Assembly (NCBI GenBank): GCA_933228895.1
Contig: OW121852.1
Coordinates: forward strand, 102,197,544-102,261,543
From: Platycnemis pennipes
Lineage: Eukaryota > Arthropoda > Insecta > Odonata > Platycnemididae
Length of the DNA: 64,000 nt
Reading direction: 5' to 3'
Shown here: piece by piece, positions 56,946 to 64,000 of the stretch
Layout: every line of letters begins with the position of its first letter
How positions within the stretch are numbered: position 1 is the first letter of the stretch
Program-made: the position numbers and the translations under genes
The notes under the pieces: generated by a model
Told to the model about the DNA's origin: nothing
The model's database searches: none
Seen by the model: only the letters and a program-made list of their open reading frames with translations

Positions 56946-59371
56946 AAGTGAAGAAGTTTATATTATTTAGTAAATATATTGAGAGCTGCCGCTAAATACT
57001 GCTTCGGAACATGGAATGATTTAGCGAAGTATGTAACATAATCTAAGACAGTTAACAGAGCACCTCAATGATTTTTCTTTAGTAAATGTAAATACAAACT
57101 TATGTTCAATACACCAATCATGGTGACAGCTTCACTTCAGCTTGGCGGAGCCCTTTGCTCCAATTTTACATCTGGTTTTCATTGAGCCGGCAGGACATAC
57201 AACTTGCTTTACATAACAAAACTTCTCTTTCACTGTTGAGTCCTGAGGGAAACCACGCGTATATTGGCTGAACACTGTGGCCAAACGCTGTTTATAAAAT
57301 AGGGTATAGATTTATATTATATCATTGCTATTGGTACAATCTCGTTTCTTATGAATAAAGTATGCAGAATTTTCGATTGATGAAAGTAATATTTTGACAG
57401 ACTTATAAAAGTAAATGCCCTACGGCCGAGAAATTGGAGTGATTTCGGTGGTATTACTGGAGTGTATTCTGGTGGTAATTTGTATGTTGGTTGGCTGAAA
57501 TCATCCATGAATCCTTCAATAAAAAGAGAAATATTTGTTTGTCCAGCTCAAGAGTTAATGACCAAAAGGAAATTATTTTGGTGGCGCAAAGGGTAAACTC
57601 TAAGTCAAAATACAGCACATACGTATTGCTTAATAGCTTCCCAGACTATGAACGAGTAACAAACATTTTGAAAACAGTCTCTTTAACTTCAATTTTCACT
57701 TTTGAGCCAAATTTCACGGACATCCTTTGGAAACAAATTCCCGAGCAGAAGTGTTCTAGAGCAACATATTCAGCTGTATTGAAATTGGTCATTTTACTTA
57801 TTTGGCCGATGCACACTTCCTTAGTTTTTTTTCCGTAGTAAGGAATCGTTCGCTAAATTTATGCTTTATAGATACTCACACCCCTTATAGATCACAAATT
57901 CAGGGTCATGTTGTAGAACTATTTCTGGTTTTGGTATTGGAAGAATGTTCTTAGTTGTTTATTCTTGTGGTCACATTTGCCCTTAACTCGCAAAATGTTT
58001 TTACTGTAGACGATGATCCAGAGAGATAGTTCACAAGAATTGAATGGAATCAGGCGATATTTTGTGAAAAAGTGACATGGTGTAATAAAGACTTGACCAT
58101 GTATTCTTCACACTTCTTATCGAGTAAAACCCTACCGGTTTCGACATTTTCGTGTCATTGTATCTGAGTATCCTTGAAAATGACGCGAGAGTGTTGAAAC
58201 CTGTAGGGTTTTACTCAATAAAAAGTGTGAAAAATACATCAACATTTTCTTACACTAGTCCACAGTAACATAATATAGCTTTGGGATCTAGTGGGATTTT
58301 TTCACATTTGGAGAGAATTGTACCGAAGAAGACTTCGCTTCGACTGTGTGATCAACATTATGATGAAAAAGTCACCTCCATAAGAAATTCCGCCGGATCT
58401 GGATATCTGACAGTCTGTTTCGATGACGACTTAGTGACCAGAGAATTTTTTTACTGTAGACTATGATCCAGAGAGATATTCCATAATGAGTAATTAATTA
58501 AACACAAGATAAAAATCACTGAAAAATTATTACCTTGAAATTGTTTGAGCTGATTAGTTGCATTAAGAAGACAATGAATATAATAATTCAAGTGAAGATA
58601 ACATTTTCTCGGGCATTGTATTTTCAAATTATCAAAAATGCACAACGCTGGAAAACTAAAAGAAATTTGAAAAGAAAAATAAACCCATTACCATAACGTT
58701 GTAGGCCCCAAAGAATCATCACGCGGCCTGAATATTGCACATTTCATGGCCACTGTGGATAAATGAACGAATGATGGTCTTCCTACTCAATATCTTACGA
58801 CCCCAACACGTAGGTACCTCGATAGCGGGCAGTATTCAGTAAGCAAAATAGAAATACGTGGCAATAATCCCAGGCAAGTTAAGTGAAATAATATTCTTGC
58901 TCAAATCCAATTCAGGGAGGGGGGGAAGTTTTTCGGTAAGCCGTTAAACGATCAGGCAAAGAGCTGGACATGAAAGCGGTTTCTTTACCTACTCTCCCGG
59001 AGAATTTCCCTTAAAGCAGCGAAATACGGAAAGTGATTACAACAGTAGAAGATATAACCATCCACCTATCATGAGATCAGTTCCAAATTCGCTTGAACGG
59101 CAAAACATAGGTTTCCATGGCGAAAGAGAAGGGGGTCGAGGGTAAAAAATAGCATAACATTCCTTTAACGTCACTTGGATAAAAACATGTATCTATGGCT
59201 TACGTAAAATAACAAAGTGGTGAAGGAAAAACTTTCACCATCTTCAGGTCTCGAATTGAAAACTTCGTATTACCAGTCAGTTACATTACAGCTCGACCAC
59301 TCCCTACTGATATTAACGGAACGATTCAATGGTTTGTATGGACGCGGAAAATATTCAAGCTCGTATTTTTA
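56946..59371. other. Interior of the TIR element
   Basis: 2.4 kb without a recognisable gene; the ORF 57491-57838 (115 residues) shows no domain. It contains a direct repeat of about 31 bp (tttttactgtagac.atgatc at 57999 and 58448) and the palindrome at 58101-58237. Confidence 0.4.
58101..58237. repeat. Palindrome with hammerhead-like sequence in each arm
   Basis: Arms of about 59 bp (58101-58159 and 58179-58237), by eye about 85% complementary, around an 18-base loop. Each arm, read towards its outside, has gac[ag]cgaaaa/gagagtgtt stem-loop, then GAAACC, then taggg, resembling hammerhead stem II, the GAAA box and a short stem III, but the CTGATGA box is lost. Confidence 0.5.
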
Positions 59372-59531
59372 TTTCTTTATTTAACTGCTCACATACAGCA
59401 TTTCTGCCAATTTACAGTGACGCAATAACAGACAAGAAATATAAACGTAAACAATCAAAACAAATATTACAGGGTAAAAATGATAGAACACAAATGCAAG
59501 ATACGTGGAAAGGGGGGTTGAGCAGAGAGGT

Positions 59532-60137
59532 TTATTTATTCAGAAGGAAATGAGACATGGCGAGATTGATAAATGAGTTTAAGGGCAGAAAAAACGGATC
59601 AATATTATCCGGCAATAAATTCAGTAGGGAGGAAAGACGGTGGTGGAGTGAGCGCTTGACAAGGGATAGTCTAGGGATAGGCATATGGAGCAAGGAATGA
59701 TTACGTGTGGATCGACTCGGGACTCGGAAATTCATAGAGGAAAGCAATTCAGGACAATCAGTGTGGGAGTTTAGGATATTGAACATAAATTTTAAATCTG
59801 TTTTAATTCTTTGTTGGCAGAGATCAGGTATTGACAGGGAAGATAGGATCGAGCTGTTACGGAAGTATGGAACTCTGTGTTTTACAATTCTGGCGAAGAA
59901 GCTTGTTATACTGTTAAGAGAGGTGAGATTGGTAGGGGCTGCGATGGACCATATGGGAGAGCAATATCCTGTGATTGGAAGGATAAATGCTGTGAAGTAA
60001 GATTTAAGAGCTTGAGGATCAGTTATTTCAGTGTAGCGGTATAGGAGACCTAATAAAGACATGGCTTTGCTCTTGATCGAATGAATGTGATCCGAGAAGT
60101 TCAGTTTACTGTCAGTTAAGACACCTAAGTCCTTCAC
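59532..60137 (-). pseudogene. L2/CR1-like ORF, C-terminal part
   Basis: 201 open codons from VKDLGVLTDSKLNFSDHI (the LG conserved region after RT) through TAFILPITGYCSPIWS to a stop at 59532. The upstream RT frame (60160-61563) is separated by a frameshift in the segment between them. Confidence 0.8.
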
Positions 60138-60159
60138 AGCCGAAACACGTTGAAGAGGT

Positions 60160-61563
60160 TCAGAGATAACGGAATAGGGAAATGTAATAGGGGATTTTTT
60201 TTAGAGAAATAGAAATGGAGTTGCATTTCCTGTAATTCAAGTTGAGCTTCCAGGTATTGCACCATTTTGCAGTCAAATCTAAGGCAGTCTGAAGTACTTT
60301 GCAGTCCGATGTAGTGTGAATTTGTTTGAATATTTTACAGTCGTCGGCATAGAGTAGAGTGTTAGCTTGGGAGGGAGACACAAGAGTGGCCAGGTCATTA
60401 ATGAAGAGGTTAAAGAGATATGGCCCCAGGACACTACCTTGAGGAACACCATATGTTACCGGGGACCAATGAGAAGAAGTGCCAGAAAGTATAACCCGCT
60501 GAGTTCTATTGCTAAGAAAGGATTTGATGAGATCAAGAAAACTACCGTGTACGTTGAACCGTTGAATAAGCTTGTGAAAGAGGAGGGTATGGTCTAGAGA
60601 GTCAAAGGCTTTGGAGAAATCAAGGAATATGGCATCAAGTTGTGAATTTTTTCCTATTGAGTTGACAGCATGGTGATGGAAGACAGCTAGGTTAGTTAGA
60701 CAAGAACGATTAGGAAGAAAACCATGTTGATTATTCGACAGGGCAGGGGATGTAAAGTAGTATAATCTGTGGAGGATAATCCTCTTAGCGACAGTGGATA
60801 GGATTGGGAGTAATGAAATGAGATAGTTAGCAACTTCACATTTAGGACCAGTTTTGTGAATAGGAATAATATTTGCAATTTTCCATTGGGGCGGAAAGAC
60901 GCTGAGTGTGAAGCAGCGATTCAACAGGAGACTCAGAGGAATCGCGAGGGAGGGGGCGCAGTTACGAACAAAGATAGGACTGAGGCCATCAGGACCTGGT
61001 GAACGGTGGAGAGGTATTTTGGAAAGAAAGTAAAATACCTCCTGTGGATCGGTATCTATGCGGGATAGACAGTGCGTACAGCTAGATGTGAGGGAGTGGT
61101 CTCGGATAGAAGGGAGATTTGATGCAGGCATTAAACAATCTGAAAATAATTTAGCAAACAAATTTGGTCTATCAGAGCCCTCGGCATTATTGTTTTCATA
61201 GCAAACAGTGTCCGGAATTCGGGAATGATTACGGCGACTATTCACAAAAGTCCAGAATTTTTTTGGGGTGGCGGTAATGGATGAGCACACACTATGTGCA
61301 TATTCCTTCTGGTCACGACGGATGAGAGTTTTTGAGAAACGACGAAGCTCCGTGTAAGAGCGACGAGTGTGTTCGTTCGGAGTGGTCTTGTAGAGGTACC
61401 ACGCTTGATTTTTGTTTCTGAGAGCGTGCAGGGTGTCGGCTTTAAACCAAGAGGGGAATTTCTTAGTTCTGGGTTTCACAATAGGGACGAAATCCTTAAC
61501 GGAACTCTCAATGACGGTGTACAGGAAGTCCATCCCTTCTTCTGGGGTGAGAGAGAAGAGCAC
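60160..61563 (-). pseudogene. L2/CR1-like reverse transcriptase
   Basis: 467 open codons with PSWFKADTLHALRNKNQAW, SPGPDGLSPIFVRNCAPSL, IIPIHKTGPKCEVANYLIS (usual NYRPIS shortened by one residue), IFLDFSKAFDSLDH (catalytic Asp), YGVPQGSVLGPYLFNLFI and TLLYADDCKIF (catalytic YADD). Catalytic residues are intact. Reading is joined to the endonuclease by a frameshift near 61480-61560. Role: target-primed reverse transcription of element RNA. Clade: L2 or CR1, undecided. Confidence 0.88.
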
Positions 61564-62330
61564 AGACCAGGGTATGAGGTCAAGGGAGCGGGTAACGTCT
61601 TCCCAGCAAACCTACTCCATGCGAGGAAGGGTTTCGGAGGGGCGGGTGGTACCCCGCGGTGATACTTGGAGCCGGAAAAGCTGTAAATTACTTCGAGGGA
61701 CTCGTGGTCAGAGTCGAAAATGTTTCTGCTGGAGGTGATTGCCTCGGGGGTAATGGTGGAAAGCAGGAAGTCCAGCGTTGACGCGTTTCGCGTCCCTTCG
61801 GTGCAGAACTGAGATAGATGAAGAGCGTTAATAAAATTTTGGAGGAAGTACTCATCATGGGCGTCGGACAGAGACCCACTCGTTGGAGACTCCCAATGGA
61901 TTGAGAGATTGAAGTCACCCAAAATGATGACGGGACCAAGACTAATGGCACTCATCACAGAGTCAAGACATTTTTCTAAGACGGAAAGATCACTGGCAGG
62001 AGGACGATAGAAACAGCCCACATAAGTTTTGAACGGCTTCGAATGCTTACCAGAGGGAAGAGAGACTTCAGTCCAGACGACTTCACAGTCAGTCTCTAGG
62101 TCCATGCGACGTTTTGAGGGATATTTATTGTTGATTGCGACAAGCACTCCACCCCCTCTGGAGAGCCTATCCCCGCGATATATGCTGTGAGTGACTGAGA
62201 AGGATATTTCTCCATCACGAACGGTAGGGTTTAGCCAAGTTTCAGCGAGCGCTATGATGTCAAGATTGGAGAGCTCATGGGCATGGGCGTCACAGGTTGA
62301 TAGTTTGTTCTTAATGCTTCTAACATTTTG
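61476..62330 (-). pseudogene. L2/CR1-like APE endonuclease domain
   Basis: Starts right after the in-frame stop with QNVRSIKNKLSTCDA (APE motif I region), then IALAETWLNP (catalytic Glu), GCFYRPP, VIILGDFNLSIHWE (GDFN motif), TLDFLLS and FDSDHESLEV (catalytic SDH). All expected endonuclease motifs are present in order. The domain nicks target DNA. It runs out of frame near 61560. Confidence 0.85.
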
Positions 62331-62717
62331 TTAGTAAAGATACACTTTAAGGTCAGAGGGAGGGCCAGGGTTGAGTTGTACGTCACCTGATAGAAGAAAA
62401 ACAAGCAAGATAACGGCTTCACGTCGAGGGTACGGTCTGGCGGTTGAGGTTCGGGGGTGTCGCCGGGGCCTCGGCGATGGAGCGGTGGGGCAATGGAGGC
62501 CAGTGAGGGATAGACCACACGATGCGAACGAGGAAAAAATCAATTTTCTTTCACTGAACACTTCAGGGAGAACCGGGAGCACAAATGATGAGGTGGGTGC
62601 ACATGGTGAATTCGCACAAACACGGAGGGTAAAATTTACTGGTACTAGCACACAAACCACAAAGAAGGCAAACATTAAAGGAGCACGAGATACGAGTGTC
62701 CTTGCGCTAGCGGTCAT
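62331..62717 (-). pseudogene. N-terminal ORF with 2A-like ribosome-skipping motif
   Basis: 128 residues from an ATG at 62717 (just inside the element's 5' end), ending in LLSGDVQLNPGP at 62361-62396 followed ten codons later by TAA (62331-62333). GDVxLNPGP is the core of 2A-like peptides, at which ribosomes skip a bond. Such motifs are documented at the N-termini of APE-type non-LTR retrotransposons. The upstream part has hydrophobic stretches near its N-terminus (MFAFFVVCVLVPV). Without the stop this frame would continue directly into the endonuclease. Confidence 0.8.
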
Positions 62718-62741
62718 CTTGGCTCTCCTTTGTTAACCTTT

Positions 62742-63121
62742 TCATGTGGGAGAAAGAGAGCGAAGAGGCGGACACCGTGAGTGAATCCCAGGACCTTGCC
62801 TAAAAAAGAAAAAGGTAGGAAAGACGGAGAAAGCGGAGTGAAGTTCGGCGAGAACGAGATAGTTAAATGGAGTGTTTAAAATACTTGCAAGTGATAATAT
62901 GCCTCCGTTTTGGACGCCTGTGCGTTTACAGCTCAGGGCAAGCAAGCTGCTGCCGGTATTCCGTCACATACTCGGACGATGAGTCCATCACCTTACCGTG
63001 TTTGGACTTCCCTCGTGGTGGCCGAGAACAAAGAATACTGTACGGGCATAAATGAATGCGATTATCTCTCAGAGCGATAGTGGCGGCGCTCCATTTGTTG
63101 GGAAACTTTTTTCTCCCATAG
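62742..63121 (-). repeat. Right terminal inverted repeat
   Basis: Inverted copy of 56558-56945; the outer end is ctcccatag followed by TA. Confidence 0.7.
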
Positions 63122-63123
63122 TA

Positions 63124-64000
63124 GGTAATTCAAATATTTCCTCTCTGAGCGACAAGGCTGAAGATCTATGTTCCCTCCTGGGATGCAAGAGATCACAACT
63201 TCCCTCAATTCAACTAGTTGCACAGGCTTGTTAAATAATTTCATAAAGCAATGAATATGTCTTTCAACAATTTCAGAACGTTAACTCTGTTCCGCTGTGA
63301 TACAGTAACTAATTAGATCTAGTTCAAACAAGTCTATTATATCCGAACGCTCGAGATAACCATAGACGTCGGTTGAGGTCATGAAGAAAACATTACCCGG
63401 CATCCGTCGAGTCGCCACAACGTTTTCTCTTGAATCAGAACAATTCGCAGCACTAGGACGGTGTGTTGACCTTGAACTTTCACCTCTGGACTTATACTCT
63501 GGAACAGACGTGTAGAACGTTATCCCGTCGCGTATAGGTTATTGTAGTTTGTTTTGTTAGTGTTGTGAAATTTTCAAAGTCCATATTATTCATCAGGGCA
63601 TATGATTTGACCCCTATGCCTATTAACATGAGAAACAAACCGATGACTAGGATAATAACTTATCCTTTTCTAGGTTAGTACCCTTTTTAGTAAATTATAA
63701 TAAAACCAATACTTTGTTTTTTTAAAACTGAGAAATCCTAATTATGAAATAAATCATCTACCAATTGAAGTATAGGCCGTTTGTAACCGTAATAAAATGT
63801 AAACATCATGTTAACTGAAATAACATTTTCTTTGCCGAATATAAAAACCTCTTATACTGTATTCAAATTGAACTCTTTGCAACATAATATTTCATGGGTA
63901 TAGGCAATCCACAAACCATGTAAACATCATGTTTATTGAAATAACATTTTCTTTGCTGAATATAAAAACCTCTTATACTGTATTAAAATTGAACTCTTTG
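63124..64000 (-). repeat. Array continues: short-ORF block and spacer of unit 4
   Basis: 63124-63390 is the short-ORF block (minus: VYGYLERSDIIDLF, then FNKPVQLVELREVVISCIP, CRSERKYL) with stops. 63390-63660 and 63660-64000 match 53945-54450, the unit spacer and ORF pair, but are more diverged. An 80-bp tandem repeat (aaaccatgtaaacatcatgt / ctgaaataacattttctttg) ends the window. The array probably extends to the right. Confidence 0.7.

Larger units (their letters stand above)
59372..62740 (-). mobile_element. Nearly full-length L2/CR1-like non-LTR retrotransposon
   Basis: A minus-strand element of about 3.4 kb: short 5' UTR, 2A-like N-terminal ORF, APE endonuclease, RT, and an AT-rich 3' end with aaataaag/aaataaaa repeats near 59372-59390. 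It has one in-frame stop and at least two frameshifts, so this copy is not autonomous. Inserted close to the inner edge of the right terminal inverted repeat of the 6.56-kb element. Confidence 0.85.
56558..63121. mobile_element. 6.56-kb element with long terminal inverted repeats and TA duplication
   Basis: The ends CTATGGGAGAAAAAAGTTTC are identical in inverted orientation and are bordered by TA on both sides (56556-56557 and 63122-63123). The inverted repeats are about 380 bp. Removing the element and one TA restores a normal array unit (leader block followed by short-ORF block). About half of the element is the L2/CR1-like insertion at 59372-62740. No transposase was recognised in the remaining interior. 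TA duplication suggests the Tc1/mariner or a related TA-targeting group; a non-autonomous foldback is equally possible. Confidence 0.7.

Noticed and set aside
61369..62736. Plus-strand ORFs of 97-121 residues
   Set aside because: Antisense shadows of the L2/CR1-like endonuclease and N-terminal ORF.

Overview
This is a eukaryotic, AT-rich, almost gene-free window that looks like arthropod (probably insect) intergenic DNA packed with mobile elements. The evidence is APE-type non-LTR retrotransposons, a Penelope-like element, DDE transposon remnants, tRNA-derived SINEs, poly(A)-signal architecture and intron-like signals. No bacterial operon, ribosome binding site, rRNA or canonical tRNA gene was seen. 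The species cannot be named from the sequence.

Layout. (1) Positions 1-1856 plus 10993-11811 form copy A of a segmental duplication. Copy B is 36624-40310. Each copy carries a small gene for a tail-anchored membrane protein of about 62-64 residues (248-436 and 36872-37066), whose coding part is far more diverged than its flanks. (2) Copy A is interrupted at 1857-10992 by a 9.1-kb block with Helitron hallmarks: 5' TC, 3' hairpin ending CTAG, and an A|T target. It holds three head-to-tail units and internal higher-order repeats; copy B is the empty site. (3) 11812-29320 holds a solo-LTR-like element, SINEs, several 3' fragments of one RTE-like (APE endonuclease/RT) family, a foldback element, a PIF/Harbinger-like MITE, a CR1/Jockey-group 3' fragment and a Penelope-like element with head-to-head pieces. 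(4) 29321-36623 is mostly unassigned, with small repeats and an RNase H fragment. (5) 40311-48963 holds a tandem duplication, a mariner-like transposase relic and a nested pair: a CR1/Jockey-group element inside an RTE-like element. (6) 48965-64000 is the most unusual part. A minus-strand array of about 2.8-kb units encodes a protein family I do not recognise (arginine-rich leader, a conserved middle, a tandemly repeated domain of about 150 residues, and two further short ORFs). One unit is split by a 6.56-kb element with inverted repeats of about 380 bp and a TA target duplication, which itself contains a nearly complete L2/CR1-like retrotransposon with a 2A-like motif.

Most coding sequence here is broken. 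The small membrane-protein pair are the only candidates for intact host genes, and the 2.8-kb array is the best candidate for something undescribed. Identity statements are by-eye comparisons, not computed alignments.
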